DNA of 64,000 nt from Acidimicrobiia bacterium (GCA_035471805.1 DATIPS010000008.1:50908-114907); one strand, 5' to 3'. Counted from the stretch's first letter, positions 8,967 to 18,194 are shown. A program made the numbers and translations. Notes: generated by a model from the sequence alone, not told the origin.

Positions 8967-9611
8967 ATGGGATACGCTTCTCGAATGAAGTCTGTGGATC
9001 CTTATCAGCGTTCTGCTGGGTTCTACGACCGCCTCATAGAACCGGTCCAGGCTGGAGTTCGGAGGGTCGGTGTCGATTTCGTCTCGCCCGTACCCGGTTG
9101 GCAGGTGCTCGATGTGGGCTGCGGGACCGGGACGGGTATGGCGGCCTTTGTGGATGCGGGCTGTGCGGTCACCGGTGTCGATGTGTCTGCGGCGATGCTT
9201 CGAGAGGCCTCGAAGCGACTCGGGGATGGTGCGGAACTACTCCACGTCGACGGCAAGGGTCTTCCATTCACCGATGGTCGTTTTGATCTCGTGACGACCT
9301 CGATGGTGCTGCATGAGGTGCCGGCAGAGGCGAGGGGCGCATTCGTCGCTGAGATGGCTCGCGTAGCCAGGCCGGATGGGCGATTGTTGTTCACCGATTT
9401 CCACATCGGGTCGCTTCGGGGGTGGAAGGGCCCGGCCTTGCGCATGCTGTCTGTGGTGATGGAGCGGTTGGCCGGGCACTACGCGCATTTCCGGACCTTC
9501 CGGACCTCCGGCGGCGTCCCCGGCATCATCGACGGAGCCGGCCTGGAACTCGAGAGGGAGAAGATCGTGGCCGGCGGCAATATCGGGATATTCCTGGTCG
9601 CCCCCGATTGA
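8967..9611 (+). CDS. class I SAM-dependent methyltransferase
   Basis: 214 residues (208 if the second ATG at 8985 is used). Motif I VLDVGCGTGTGMA binds SAM; motif II acidic GVDVSAAML, motif III LLHVDGKGLPF and post-motif GRLLFTDFH complete the UbiE/Methyltransf_11 pattern. The C-terminal helix-rich part is short and may define the substrate. GGTGAG at 6-base spacing supports the first ATG. It is an isolated gene with no pathway context; the substrate could be a small molecule or quinone precursor. Confidence 0.85.
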   Translation: MGYASRMKSVDPYQRSAGFYDRLIEPVQAGVRRVGVDFVSPVPGWQVLDVGCGTGTGMAAFVDAGCAVTGVDVSAAMLREASKRLGDGAELLHVDGKGLPFTDGRFDLVTTSMVLHEVPAEARGAFVAEMARVARPDGRLLFTDFHIGSLRGWKGPALRMLSVVMERLAGHYAHFRTFRTSGGVPGIIDGAGLELEREKIVAGGNIGIFLVAPD

Positions 9612-9627
9612 GCGGTGACGCGCCCGT

Positions 9628-9654
9628 GGAGGCCGTCTTTCGTCGCGGGCCTCC
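9628..9654 (+). terminator. possible terminator hairpin after the methyltransferase
   Basis: GGAGGCC (9628-9634) pairs perfectly with GGCCTCC (9648-9654) around a 13-base loop, 16 bases after the methyltransferase stop. There is no T-tract, as is common in GC-rich actinobacteria. Confidence 0.4.
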
Positions 9655-9760
9655 GGCGAAGCTGATGGCTTCCCCTCAGAGTCGAATCGGGTATTCAGTG
9701 GGACTCCTCGCGCTTGCGACCGAGGCTGATTACGGCGTTCGGGGCAGGGTGGCGCCTGCT

Positions 9761-9816
9761 CGGGTAATCCCCTGAAGGGCGAGGCGAATGTCAGGGATCT
9801 TCAGGGGAGATACCCG
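9761..9816 (+). promoter_or_regulatory. long hairpin leader upstream of the DUF4870 gene
   Basis: CGGGTA (9761-9766) pairs with TACCCG (9811-9816). After a small AT/AGA internal loop, CCCCTGAAG (9769-9777) pairs with CTTCAGGGG (9799-9807) around a 21-base loop. The structure ends about 70 bases before the DUF4870 start. Fifteen paired positions in two helices is well above what neighbouring intergenic DNA shows. It could be a cis-regulatory RNA or a DNA operator; I do not recognise a known riboswitch class. Confidence 0.5.
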
Positions 9817-9884
9817 ATGGACCCGGCGAGCGGAATGCGGGATGGTGAGGACGTACAGACGAAAACACTACAAGGAGAAACTCC

Positions 9885-10250
9885 ATGACCTCCGATACCT
9901 ATCCCGCTGCATACGAGGTGTCTTCCGAATCGCGCAAGCTGGCGATGCTGGGCCACCTGTCGGCGTTCATCACATTCGTGGGCATTCCGTCACTGGTCGG
10001 CCCGCTGGTGGTGTGGCTTCTGAATCGTGACGATCCGTTCGTTGAACAGCAGGCCAAGGACGCGCTGAACTTCAACATATCGTTTTTGATCTACGGCATC
10101 GCTGCCGCGATCTCGATCATTCTCCTGATTGGTCTGCTTGCTCTTCCGGCAGTCCTGGTCACCTGGTTTGTGCTGGTGATCGTGGCGTCGGTGAAGGCAG
10201 CCAACGGCGAGAACTACCGATACCCGTTCACGATCGAGTTCGTCTCCTGA
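9885..10250 (+). CDS. DUF4870-family membrane protein
   Basis: 121 residues with three hydrophobic helices (about 25-45, 67-85, 88-105). The signature AMLGHLSAFITF at the start, GPLVVWLLNRDD, and FVEQQAKDALNFNISF define the DUF4870 (formerly Tic20-like) family of small polytopic proteins of unknown role. An AAGGAGA site lies 7 bases before the ATG. A long hairpin lies upstream and a strong terminator-like hairpin directly downstream, so it is a single-gene transcript. Confidence 0.9.
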   Translation: MTSDTYPAAYEVSSESRKLAMLGHLSAFITFVGIPSLVGPLVVWLLNRDDPFVEQQAKDALNFNISFLIYGIAAAISIILLIGLLALPAVLVTWFVLVIVASVKAANGENYRYPFTIEFVS

Positions 10251-10267
10251 GCCACGCAGTCCTCCCA

Positions 10268-10305
10268 CGACAGAGGGGTCCCGGATTTGGGGCCCCTCTG
10301 TCGTT
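10268..10305 (+). terminator. intrinsic terminator after the DUF4870 gene
   Basis: ACGACAGAGGGG (10268-10279) pairs perfectly with CCCCTCTGTCGT (10294-10305), a 12-bp stem with a 14-base loop, 18 bases after the stop codon and followed by TTGCTC. Confidence 0.8.
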
Positions 10306-10397
10306 TGCTCGATATCCGCGAGACGGACGGGCATAGGAGCGGGTGCTCGCCTGGGGTCTCGACGGCCGGCCCGGTCGTTCGGCGGGAAGAGGTCGAA

Positions 10398-10622
10398 ATG
10401 GAGATCACAAAAGACACGAAGGTCTCCGAGATACTGCAGGAATATGGGGACATCGCCGAAGTGATGGAAGTATTCGGCGTCAAGCGAGTCGCGGGATACA
10501 ACATTCGCAAGTTCATCACCAAAGCCCTCACAGTCGAGTGGGCCGCAAGAGTTCATCGTGTGCCGCTCGATGATTTTCTCGTGACGTTGCGAACGGCGGT
10601 AGCGGAGACGCCGCCTGACTGA
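10398..10622 (+). CDS. DUF1858-domain small protein
   Basis: 74 residues. The sequence ITKDTKVSEILQEYGDIAE followed by VMEVFGV matches the DUF1858 helical domain (normally ITkDmtIgeVLekyPe). The Cys pair found in many members is replaced here by a VKRVAGYN segment. DUF1858 proteins often accompany hybrid-cluster or redox proteins, but no such partner is visible. The start at 10398 has AAGAGG upstream; a longer open frame upstream is non-homologous. Confidence 0.75.
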   Translation: MEITKDTKVSEILQEYGDIAEVMEVFGVKRVAGYNIRKFITKALTVEWAARVHRVPLDDFLVTLRTAVAETPPD

Positions 10623-10768
10623 GACACCGAAGTCGGCGACCCCGGCCGCCGAATCTCCTCCCGGCTCCCCGAGAGAGCCGACCGCTTCCCGCCTAATCCG
10701 CCGTGTGCCCACCCTGTCGAGCCCGGCGCGAGTACCGTTTGCCGTACACAGGCGTTTGAGGAGGGGAA

Positions 10769-10999
10769 ATGACAAGGGCGTTCGTACTCATCCAAACCGA
10801 CATCAAGAAACTCCCGCTGATCATCGCGGAGTTGAGGAAGATCCACGGTGTCACGGATGCCCACGTTCTGGCCGGGCCCTACGACGCAGTCGCGCATGTT
10901 GAAACGGACGGGTTCGAGTCCCTCGGTAAACTGGTCACCGGCAAGATTCAGGCGGTCGACGGGGTGACCCGGACTCTGACCTGTCCGGTTCATTTGTAG
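10769..10999 (+). CDS. stand-alone Lrp/AsnC ligand-binding (RAM) domain protein
   Basis: 76 residues. MTRAFVLIQTDIKKLPLIIA opens a beta-alpha-beta-beta-alpha-beta RAM fold, with the glycine-containing turn AGPYDAVAHVET typical of the Lrp/AsnC effector domain. There is no DNA-binding HTH, as in the SMARA-type single-domain homologues, which oligomerise and bind amino acids. A GAGGAGGGGA site sits just upstream of the ATG. Its partner regulator is not visible nearby. Confidence 0.85.
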   Translation: MTRAFVLIQTDIKKLPLIIAELRKIHGVTDAHVLAGPYDAVAHVETDGFESLGKLVTGKIQAVDGVTRTLTCPVHL

Positions 11000-11108
11000 A
11001 AGAGCGCGCTCTTCCCGGGTCGGCCATCCTGCGCGTACGACGATCAATCGCAGATACGAGTGCGAGAACGTGTGAGTAGCGTCCCACTACCCAACGAGAG
11101 AGGGAACC

Positions 11109-11453
11109 ATGTACGTTATCCGGCGCGTCTATCAGGTGAAGCCCCGCTCGGCTCGCGAGGCGGCCACCATCGCGGCACGCATCGGTGAGCTATATCACGA
11201 GGCCGGCCGCCGGTCGGAAGTCACGGTGTACTTCAACGGCACCACGTTGCCCGGCGAGACCGATGTCGTCTACATGGAGTGGACCGACGATGTGATCCGC
11301 TCACCCTACGGTCGCAATGAGCCCTCGATTCCCGAGGCTGCCGAGCTGGGTGCCCGGCTGCGAGACCTGACCGTGGACTCGTGGATCGAGTTCTACGAGA
11401 TGCTGACCCCGGACAAGGCGATGGATCTGGAGCCGGTGCCCGGCAGGTCTTGA
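11109..11453 (+). CDS. hypothetical protein, possibly dimeric alpha-beta barrel
   Basis: 114 residues, soluble. It starts with the strand MYVIRRVYQVKPRSAREAAT, then a helix, then strands SEVTVYFNG and DVVYMEWTDD, and ends with an acidic helix and DSWIEFYEMLT. The alternating beta-alpha pattern with an early RxVYxVKPG-like strand resembles NIPSNAP/ABM-type dimeric barrels, but this is only a fold guess. AGAGAGGGAACC precedes the ATG. Confidence 0.6.
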   Translation: MYVIRRVYQVKPRSAREAATIAARIGELYHEAGRRSEVTVYFNGTTLPGETDVVYMEWTDDVIRSPYGRNEPSIPEAAELGARLRDLTVDSWIEFYEMLTPDKAMDLEPVPGRS

Positions 11454-11513
11454 ACCGAGGCCCCTGCGTACGCAGCCGGTGGCATCTGCGGCTCATCCGC
11501 CTAGTGTCGGCTC

Positions 11514-12329
11514 ATGGTCTCTCCCGATCCCGCCGCGACGGTCGTTGGAGTCCTCGCCGCCTATAACTTCGTCCAGAACGTGGTCATCCCCGAACGGGCC
11601 TATGTGCCGGCCAACCTGGCGATGACTGCCGGCCTGGTGGCGTTCGCCCATCGGTCGGGAACGTCCCTCGAGTCTCTCGGACTGGGTCGGGCCGGGCTGC
11701 GGGAGGGCCTGAGACTCGGCGGCGCGGTCGGGGTTGGTGCCGGTGTCGCCGCCCTCGGCGCGTCCTCGACTCGCCGCTTCGACCGTTGGCTGCTGGACAG
11801 GCGAGCACGCGGCCACGGGAGCGCCGAAGCGGCTTACAGGGTCATCGCCCGTTTTCCTCTGGGAACGGCGCTCTTCGAGGAGGTAGCGTTTCGTGGAGTG
11901 CTCGACGCATTGTGGAGACGGAGATCGGGGACGAGTGCCGCCCGGTTCGTCTCCGCCGTCGCGTTTGGGACCTGGCACATCCTCCCAACCTACCGGCAGT
12001 ACGCAGAGATGGGTGCGGCCGCCGGCTCCACACCTTCGGTCGGGCAGCGGAGCGTCGCTGCGTGCATCGGTGCGGTGGTCACCGGCCTGGCCGGAATCGG
12101 CTTCACCGTCCTTCGTGAGCGGTCTGGCACCGTTGCGGCACCGTGGCTGGCTCACGCGTCGATCAACACGCTCTCCTATCTGGTCGCCCGTCACAAGTGG
12201 GCACTCGACTCTGCGAGCCCGCGGGATATGAGAGCCTCGAACAGCGGCGATCAGAGGCTGCAGCCTGCCGCATGTCGAACGAGGCGGACCAGATTCACAG
12301 GAGACGACCGGTACTCACCGGGGGGCTGA
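11514..12329 (+). CDS. CPBP-family intramembrane metalloprotease
   Basis: 271 residues, polytopic. The catalytic motif EEVAFRG (about residue 123) matches the EExxxR motif of CPBP/Abi proteases. The second (FGTWHILP) and third (HASINTL) metal-ligand motifs follow at suitable spacing. The C-terminal 40 residues after ARHKWALDS are polar and low in hydrophobicity, perhaps non-native or poorly conserved. The relatives are type II CAAX prenyl endopeptidases (Rce1-like) in membranes; the substrate is unknown. It converges on the oppF gene with only 29 bases between stops. Confidence 0.85.
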   Translation: MVSPDPAATVVGVLAAYNFVQNVVIPERAYVPANLAMTAGLVAFAHRSGTSLESLGLGRAGLREGLRLGGAVGVGAGVAALGASSTRRFDRWLLDRRARGHGSAEAAYRVIARFPLGTALFEEVAFRGVLDALWRRRSGTSAARFVSAVAFGTWHILPTYRQYAEMGAAAGSTPSVGQRSVAACIGAVVTGLAGIGFTVLRERSGTVAAPWLAHASINTLSYLVARHKWALDSASPRDMRASNSGDQRLQPAACRTRRTRFTGDDRYSPGG

Positions 12330-12358
12330 CGGTCGACCCTGCTTCCATCAGCAGAGGG

Positions 12359-13381
12359 CTAGCTCTCCGCGTGCTCGAAGACTTCCCGTTCTTCTGCGAA
12401 GTGACAGGCGCTCAGGTGGCCGGTGCCCCGATCGATCAATGCCGGTTCCTCCTGCGCGCAGATGTCCTGTGCCTTCCAGCAGCGCGTGCGGAACCGGCAT
12501 CCGGACGGCGGGTCGGCCGGGCTCGGCACGTCACCCTCCAGGAGAATCCTTCCTTCACCCGTGTGGCGCAGAGCCGGATCGGGAATCGGCACTGCCGAGA
12601 GAAGAGCCTGGGTATACGGATGGGTGGGATGCTCGTAGATCTCCGCCTCGGAACCGAACTCCACGATCTTCCCGAGATACATGACGGCAACACGGTCGGA
12701 GATGTGGCGAACCACGGATAGATCGTGCGCAATGAAGATGTAGGAGAGACCGAGTTCGTCCTGGATATCCTCGAGGAGATTGACCACCTGGGCCTGCACC
12801 GAGACGTCCAGCGCGGATACCGGTTCGTCGCAGATGATGATCTCGGGGTTGAGAGCCAGAGCACGCGCCACGCCGATCCTTTGCCGCTGCCCGCCGGAGA
12901 ACTGATGTGGGAACCGGTTTATGTGATCCGGGTTCAGGCCGACCAGTTCGAGCAGTTCGGCAACCCGACTTCTCCGCTGCTTCTTGGGGACAACTCCGCT
13001 GTGGATCGCCCACGGTTCGCCGACGATGTCACCCACAGTCATGCGGGGATTGAGAGACGCGTACGGGTCCTGGAAGATGATCTGAATGTTGCGACGCATC
13101 TCGCGAAGCTCCCTGCGGCGCAACTCGAAGATGTCGCGCTCCTTGAAGATCGCCCGTCCGCCGGTCGGCTGTTCCAGGCGCAACAGTGTTCGGGCGACGG
13201 TTGACTTCCCGCATCCCGACTCACCGACCAGGCCGAGGGTCTCCCCTTTGCGCAACTCGAAGTCAAGACCATCGACCGCCTTGATCGTCCCAACCTGGCG
13301 CCTCAGCACGATCCCCTGGGTGATCGGGAAATGCTTGACCAGGTTCTCCACCCGCAAGATCACCGAGTTGTCAGCGGCCAC
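12359..13381 (-). CDS. oppF: oligopeptide/dipeptide ABC transporter ATPase, OppF/DppF type
   Basis: 340 residues. Walker [10 protein letters not shown], signature [18 protein letters not shown], Walker [15 protein letters not shown]. The C-terminal oligopeptide-transporter domain carries the Cys-rich motif [14 protein letters not shown], which binds an Fe-S cluster in some Dpp ATPases. It ends the opp operon. The GTG start at 13381 is backed by GAGGAGG at 6-base spacing and overlaps the oppD end by 11 bases. It works with OppD to power peptide uptake. Confidence 0.93.
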   Translation of the reverse strand: MAADNSVILRVENLVKHFPITQGIVLRRQVGTIKAVDGLDFELRKGETLGLVGESGCGKSTVARTLLRLEQPTGGRAIFKERDIFELRRRELREMRRNIQIIFQDPYASLNPRMTVGDIVGEPWAIHSGVVPKKQRRSRVAELLELVGLNPDHINRFPHQFSGGQRQRIGVARALALNPEIIICDEPVSALDVSVQAQVVNLLEDIQDELGLSYIFIAHDLSVVRHISDRVAVMYLGKIVEFGSEAEIYEHPTHPYTQALLSAVPIPDPALRHTGEGRILLEGDVPSPADPPSGCRFRTRCWKAQDICAQEEPALIDRGTGHLSACHFAEEREVFEHAES

Positions 13382-14405
13382 GGAGAACCTCCTCGGCGAA
13401 ATGGCATGCGGTGCTGCGCCCCGGTGTTATCTGGGTGAGTGCCGGATCGTCCGTTCGGCACAATGGCCGAATGAAGGGACAGCGGGGATGGAAGGAACAG
13501 CCCGGAGGTACATGGAGCAGATCGGGGGGTGATCCGACGATGGCCTGGAGCCGCTCGCCCAGCTTCATGTCGGGCCGCGCCAGAGAACCCATCAGACCCA
13601 GCGTGTAGGGGTGGGAGGGTTCGTGGTAGACCGGACCGATGTCTCCCGTCTCCACGATCTTGCCTGCGTACATGACGGCCACCCGATCGGCCACCTCTGC
13701 CACCACGGCCAGGTCATGCGTGATCAGGATCAGGCCCATCCCCGTCTCCTGCTGCAACTCGGCCAGTAGTTCCATGATCTGCGCCTGGACGGTCACGTCG
13801 AGCGCGGTCGTCGGTTCGTCCGCGATCAGGATGTCCGGGTCGAGCGCCAGCGACATTGCAATCATCACGCGCTGCCGCATTCCTCCGGAGAACTCGTGCG
13901 GGTAACTGTTGACGCGCCGGCGTGCATCCGGAATCCGCACGCGCTCCATCAACTCGATCGCCTTCTCTTTGGCTTCGGACCTGGAAGTGCCGCGGTGTTT
14001 GCGAAACATCTCACCGATCTGCCAGCCGACACTGAATACCGGATTGAGGGCTGTGAGGGCATCTTGAAAGACCATGGCGATCTTGTCACCGCGCACCTTG
14101 CGACGTTCGGCCTCCGGAAGAGAGAAGAGATCGACGCCGCGAAAACGAGCTTGGCCGTTGGTGATGAAGCCCGGTGGCGAATCGATGATGCCCATTATCG
14201 CCTGGGCGCTCACCGTCTTTCCCGAACCCGACTCCCCCACGATGGCGAGGGTTTCGCCCCTGTCGAGTGTGTAGCTGACTCCATCTACGGCTTTGACCAC
14301 TCCGGCCCGCAACCGGAATTCGACCTTGACGTCGTCGACTTCCAGCAACCGGGCTGTTGAATCGAACAGGTCGTCCGCGATGACTCGGTTGGAGGCCATA
14401 CTCAT
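13371..14405 (-). CDS. oppD: oligopeptide/dipeptide ABC transporter ATPase, OppD/DppD type
   Basis: 344 residues. Walker [10 protein letters not shown], signature [17 protein letters not shown], Walker [15 protein letters not shown], and C-terminal [14 protein letters not shown], the Fe-S/oligopeptide domain Cys motif. The start overlaps the oppC stop by 4 bases (ATGA), indicating translational coupling. It is the second ATPase subunit of the peptide importer. Confidence 0.93.
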   Translation of the reverse strand: MSMASNRVIADDLFDSTARLLEVDDVKVEFRLRAGVVKAVDGVSYTLDRGETLAIVGESGSGKTVSAQAIMGIIDSPPGFITNGQARFRGVDLFSLPEAERRKVRGDKIAMVFQDALTALNPVFSVGWQIGEMFRKHRGTSRSEAKEKAIELMERVRIPDARRRVNSYPHEFSGGMRQRVMIAMSLALDPDILIADEPTTALDVTVQAQIMELLAELQQETGMGLILITHDLAVVAEVADRVAVMYAGKIVETGDIGPVYHEPSHPYTLGLMGSLARPDMKLGERLQAIVGSPPDLLHVPPGCSFHPRCPFIRPLCRTDDPALTQITPGRSTACHFAEEVLRGR

Positions 14406-15316
14406 CTCAACTTCGGATCGAGAGCATCCCGCAGGGCGTCGCCCATGAGGATGAAGCTGAACACCGTCATGCTGAGAAACACTCCCGGAAACAGCAGCAG
14501 GTGAGGGTATTGAAGGATCCGGGTCTGGGAGCCCGAGATCATCAATCCCCAGGAGACTGCCGGCAGTTGGAGCCCGACTCCGAGGAATGAGAGTGCCGCC
14601 TCAGCCGAGATGATGACACCGACGGTGATGGTGGCGTACACGATGACCGGAGCAATCGCGTTTGGAAGAATGTGCCGGACGATGATCCGGAAGTCGCTGG
14701 CGCCGAGTGCCCTGGCCGCGTCGATGTAGTCCTGTTCTCTGGCCGAGAGGACGGCCGACCGCAAGAGCCGCAACATGGTCGGCCAGCCCAGCAAGACGAG
14801 TACCAGGCTGACCTGCCAAAGCCCACGTTCCTGGAGAAGGCTCAAGACGACGATTCCTCCCAGAATGGTCGGGATCGCAAACCAGATGTCGGTTATGCGG
14901 GCGATGATCGTGTCGAGGATCCCTCCGTAGTATCCGGCCAGCGAACCCAGGACCAGGGCAATGAGTACTGCGAAGACGGTCACGATCAGTCCGATCGAGA
15001 TCGACACCCTCGCCCCGTACACGGTCCTGGCCACATAGTCGCAACCCTGCACATCGAATCCGAACCAATGTTCTGCGCTTGGAGTTTCCAGAGAGTTGCG
15101 AAGGTTGCAGGCCAAGGGATCGGCGCCGGTAAACAATGAAGGGGCGATCGCCATGACGATGAACACGATGATCAGCAACGCCGAGACTATGAATATCGGA
15201 CTCGTGCGCAACTCTTTCCAGGCATCGCTCCACAGACTGGCGGGTTTGCCGGCCGACTCGACCTCGAGTTCCGTGACCGCAGGGTCGGTTGAGTCGAACC
15301 TCTGATCGTCAGTCAT
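14402..15316 (-). CDS. oppC: peptide ABC transporter permease, OppC/DppC type
   Basis: 304 residues with an N-terminal cytoplasmic tail, one TM near residues 40-60, then five TMs of the BPD_transp_1 domain. The EAA loop is recognisable around DYIDAARALGASDFRIIVRH followed by ILPN. The C-terminal [14 protein letters not shown] is the usual DppC ending. It overlaps both neighbours by a few bases. With OppB it forms the membrane channel. Confidence 0.93.
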   Translation of the reverse strand: MTDDQRFDSTDPAVTELEVESAGKPASLWSDAWKELRTSPIFIVSALLIIVFIVMAIAPSLFTGADPLACNLRNSLETPSAEHWFGFDVQGCDYVARTVYGARVSISIGLIVTVFAVLIALVLGSLAGYYGGILDTIIARITDIWFAIPTILGGIVVLSLLQERGLWQVSLVLVLLGWPTMLRLLRSAVLSAREQDYIDAARALGASDFRIIVRHILPNAIAPVIVYATITVGVIISAEAALSFLGVGLQLPAVSWGLMISGSQTRILQYPHLLLFPGVFLSMTVFSFILMGDALRDALDPKLR

Positions 15317-16232
15317 AGCGAATCCGTGGGTCGAGAACTGCGTACATAACGTCGACGAGAAGATTGGAGACCATGTAGATCAGCACGAGAAACGTCACGA
15401 TTCCGACCACCACGGTCCCTTCCTGCCGGCCGACGGCATCGAACACCGCTCGACCGAGTCCCGGCAAATTGAAAACTGTTTCCGTGATGATCGCACCTCC
15501 CATCAGTGCACCCAGGTCGACGCCGAGATAGGTGATCACCGGAATGAGCGAGTTGCGCAATGCATGGACTCCGACCACCCGGCGTCGTCGCAGCCCTTTC
15601 GCCGTGGCCGTCCGCACATAGTCGGCACGCAAGTTCTCGACGAGACTCGTACGGGTGAGCCGGGCGATGTAGGCCAGCGAGACGGAGCCGAGCACGATCG
15701 CCGGCAGGAAGTAGCTCCAGTTGCCTTCTCGAATGCCCGCAACAGGGAAGATGTGCCACTCCACACCCAGCCAGATCTGCGCGATGAAGGCGAGGACGAA
15801 GATCGGTATCGAGATCACGGCAGTGGTAGAGACAAGGACGAGATTGTCCATGAATCCCCCCTTCCTGATCCCGGCCAGGATCCCCGCCAGGATCCCGAGA
15901 ATCAACTCGAAGATGAACGCATAGAGAGCAAGACGAAAAGTGACGGGAATTCGCTCGCTCATGATTTCGGTGACCTCACGACCGCGGAAATCGGTACCGA
16001 AGTCTCCCTGGACGATTCCACCCACGTACAACCCGTACTGCGTGAGGAATGGTTCGTCGAGGTTGTAGCGATCCCGCAAAGCGGTCAGGGTCGATTGGGA
16101 CATCTGGCGGTCTCCGGCCAGCGCCCTGATCGGGTCACCCGGAATCAGAAAGACCAGCGCGAAGATCAGGAACGTCGCGCCGAGAAAGACTGGTATGAAA
16201 AGCAACACACGGCGAACCAAGTATCGGCCCAT
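15309..16232 (-). CDS. oppB: peptide ABC transporter permease, OppB/DppB type
   Basis: 307 residues. It begins MGRYLVRRVLLFIPVFLGAT, the standard OppB first helix, followed by the FLIPGDP motif and a BPD_transp_1 domain with the EAA loop DYVRTATAKGLRRRRVVGVH. It ends in DVMYAVLDPRIRYD, as in DppB. The start is about 115 bases after the oppA stop, with a perfect hairpin between, consistent with differential expression of the binding protein. Confidence 0.93.
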   Translation of the reverse strand: MGRYLVRRVLLFIPVFLGATFLIFALVFLIPGDPIRALAGDRQMSQSTLTALRDRYNLDEPFLTQYGLYVGGIVQGDFGTDFRGREVTEIMSERIPVTFRLALYAFIFELILGILAGILAGIRKGGFMDNLVLVSTTAVISIPIFVLAFIAQIWLGVEWHIFPVAGIREGNWSYFLPAIVLGSVSLAYIARLTRTSLVENLRADYVRTATAKGLRRRRVVGVHALRNSLIPVITYLGVDLGALMGGAIITETVFNLPGLGRAVFDAVGRQEGTVVVGIVTFLVLIYMVSNLLVDVMYAVLDPRIRYD

Positions 16233-16295
16233 ACTGTCTCTCTTCTCGAATGCGCGGTGTCACCCTAGTGTGCCGGACGGGGCGATGATGGAACA

Positions 16296-16325
16296 GTAGA
16301 GGGGCGATCTAGACCGCCCCTCTAC
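16296..16325 (-). terminator. perfect hairpin between oppA and oppB
   Basis: GTAGAGGGGCG (16296-16306) and CGCCCCTCTAC (16315-16325) form an 11-bp perfect stem with an 8-base loop, 24 bases after the oppA stop. In the operon direction it lacks a U-tract, so partial termination or an mRNA-stabilising 3' end for oppA is more likely than full termination. Confidence 0.6.
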
Positions 16326-16348
16326 TTTCTTGTTCCTGTCTGGTTCGG

Positions 16349-18085
16349 TTACGGGACTACGCGAATCTCCGTGTAGTTGATGTCACCCTGCGCATCCACC
16401 CACAGGCCTTCAACACCGCCCGAGTGGGCGAAGTGGTTCTGCCTGAAGTAGATCGGGGCAACGGGGACGTCGTTGCAGAGGATGTCCTCGGCCCGCTGAT
16501 AGTCAGGGATCGCTGCGTCGAGGCCGTCCACTGCGGCAGCGTTGCCCGCGGCCAAAGCAGCGTCGAACTCGGCGCTGTCGTAGATAGCGTTGTTCGATCC
16601 GACGGGTGCTGCGTTGTACGAAGCAAACAGTGGCTCCAGGAAGTTCTGCGGAGACGGATAGTCCATTCCCCAACCAAGGCGGAATGGGCCGGTTATCTCG
16701 CGCGCGTCGATGAACGGCAAGTACTCCGCGAACGGAAGCTGCTCGAACACGAACTCTTCGATCCCGAAGGTCTCGCGCCACATGTTCGAAACGGCTTCGA
16801 CCCAGAGATCGTGCCCCGAGCCGCTGTTGAACCACATCGTCATCGGGCCCGTCCAGCCACCGGCTGCGTCGTACAACTCCTTGGCGGCAACCGGGTCGTA
16901 TTCCCAGTAGTCACAGACGTACTCGCGATAGCCGGGCAAGCTCGGCGGGATTACCGACTTCGCCGGGAAGAAGGCTCCGTTCAAGACGGTCTCCATGATC
17001 AGATCACGATCGATTGCCATGGAGAATGCCCTGCGCAGATCCGGGGTCAGCTCCTCGATATACGACGGGAAGCCCAGATACGTGAACGAAGTTTGCGACG
17101 AGGTCTGGTAGGCGTCGCCGAAATCGGCGGCTGCATTCGGGACCTGCTCGGACGGGATGTTGTCCATCACGTCCAGGTTGCCGGCCAGAAGGTCGTTGTA
17201 GGCCGTCGCCTCATCCGCGTAGATCTGGAAGATGATCCCGGCGGCATGCGGGAAGTCGTCTCCCGCGTAGTCCGGGTAGTAGGTCGTGGCGATCTGGACG
17301 TTGTGCTCCCACACCCCGTCCATCATGAACGGCCCATTACCGATCGGGGATTCATCGAAGGCAGCGACCCGCTCCTCCGGAGTGAGGTCACCCTCGAAGA
17401 ATGCGGCCGGAAGCGGGAAGTAGGCCCCGTATCCGAGCCGGACCGGGAACTGTGGATCGGCTGCCGCCAACTCGACTGTGAAGGTCAGGTCGTCGACAAC
17501 CGCCAGACCGGATAGTGTCTCGGCAGTCGGGTCGCCCTCGGCGGGGTTCACTTCGTCGTAGCCGGCAATGATGCTGTAGAAGCTGTTGTTCTGCTGGCCG
17601 TTGGGTCCGTACGCCGCGAAGTTCCAGGCGTCTACGAACGAGTTGGCCGTGACCGGACTTCCATCATGGAACGTCCAACCATCCTTGAGGGTGATCGTCC
17701 AGTTGACGCCACCGTCGTCTGAGACAACGGACTCGGCCACCTGGTTGCGCGGCTCCGATGTGCGTACGTCGTAAGCAACCAGACCGCTGAACAGCGCCCG
17801 CAGCACTGCAACGCCCTCCGATTCGTTGGACGTGGTTGGCGTCAGGTGCTCAGGCTCGATGATGAAAGTCGAGAACACTCCCTCCGGGGCAGCCATGGGC
17901 TCCGTGGAGTCGGTGGCCGTCGTCGCGGTGGTGCCTCCATCGTCCGAGCCGGTGTCGGCCGTCGTGTCTCCTGTTGCTGCTGTTGTCTCGGTCACCGCGG
18001 CGTCGTCGCCGCATGCGGCGAGTATCAGCATCAACACCGTGATGACCGCGATAAACCGCAGCCAGGGTCCTTTGGATGATCTCAT
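16349..18085 (-). CDS. oppA: family 5 extracellular peptide-binding lipoprotein, OppA/DppA type
   Basis: 578 residues. A lipoprotein signal peptide with lipobox LILAAC is followed by a Thr/Asp-rich linker (about residues 30-65) and then the SBP_bac_5 domain: a WTITLKDGWTFHDGSPVTA motif, FVDAWNFAAYGPN, and a DPVAAKELYDAAGGW segment typical of the family. It binds peptides outside the membrane and delivers them to OppBC. The ATG at 18085 follows AAGGAGGA; longer upstream frames are not homologous. It is first in the operon. Confidence 0.93.
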   Translation of the reverse strand: MRSSKGPWLRFIAVITVLMLILAACGDDAAVTETTAATGDTTADTGSDDGGTTATTATDSTEPMAAPEGVFSTFIIEPEHLTPTTSNESEGVAVLRALFSGLVAYDVRTSEPRNQVAESVVSDDGGVNWTITLKDGWTFHDGSPVTANSFVDAWNFAAYGPNGQQNNSFYSIIAGYDEVNPAEGDPTAETLSGLAVVDDLTFTVELAAADPQFPVRLGYGAYFPLPAAFFEGDLTPEERVAAFDESPIGNGPFMMDGVWEHNVQIATTYYPDYAGDDFPHAAGIIFQIYADEATAYNDLLAGNLDVMDNIPSEQVPNAAADFGDAYQTSSQTSFTYLGFPSYIEELTPDLRRAFSMAIDRDLIMETVLNGAFFPAKSVIPPSLPGYREYVCDYWEYDPVAAKELYDAAGGWTGPMTMWFNSGSGHDLWVEAVSNMWRETFGIEEFVFEQLPFAEYLPFIDAREITGPFRLGWGMDYPSPQNFLEPLFASYNAAPVGSNNAIYDSAEFDAALAAGNAAAVDGLDAAIPDYQRAEDILCNDVPVAPIYFRQNHFAHSGGVEGLWVDAQGDINYTEIRVVP

Positions 18086-18162
18086 ATGGATTCCTCCTTG
18101 TTGCTCTCGTGCCGCGAGCGCGGCCAGGAAAGTAAAGATGCAGTGCTCTCCTGTTGAGAACG

Positions 18163-18194
18163 TATTCCATTGTATAGACAGAATCGGTGGAATA
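18163..18194. promoter_or_regulatory. inverted repeat upstream of oppA
   Basis: TATTCCA (18163-18169) and TGGAATA (18188-18194) form a 7-bp inverted repeat with an 18-base spacer, about 80-110 bases upstream of the oppA start in an AT-richer patch. It may be an operator or part of the promoter. Confidence 0.3.

Noticed and set aside
10911..10930. tRNA T-arm-like GGGTTCGAGTCC
   Set aside because: Lies inside the Lrp/AsnC ligand-binding domain gene with no acceptor or anticodon stems around it.
16424..17515. 363-codon plus-strand frame
   Set aside because: Antisense shadow of oppA; composition is Arg/Gly/Val-rich and has no family pattern.
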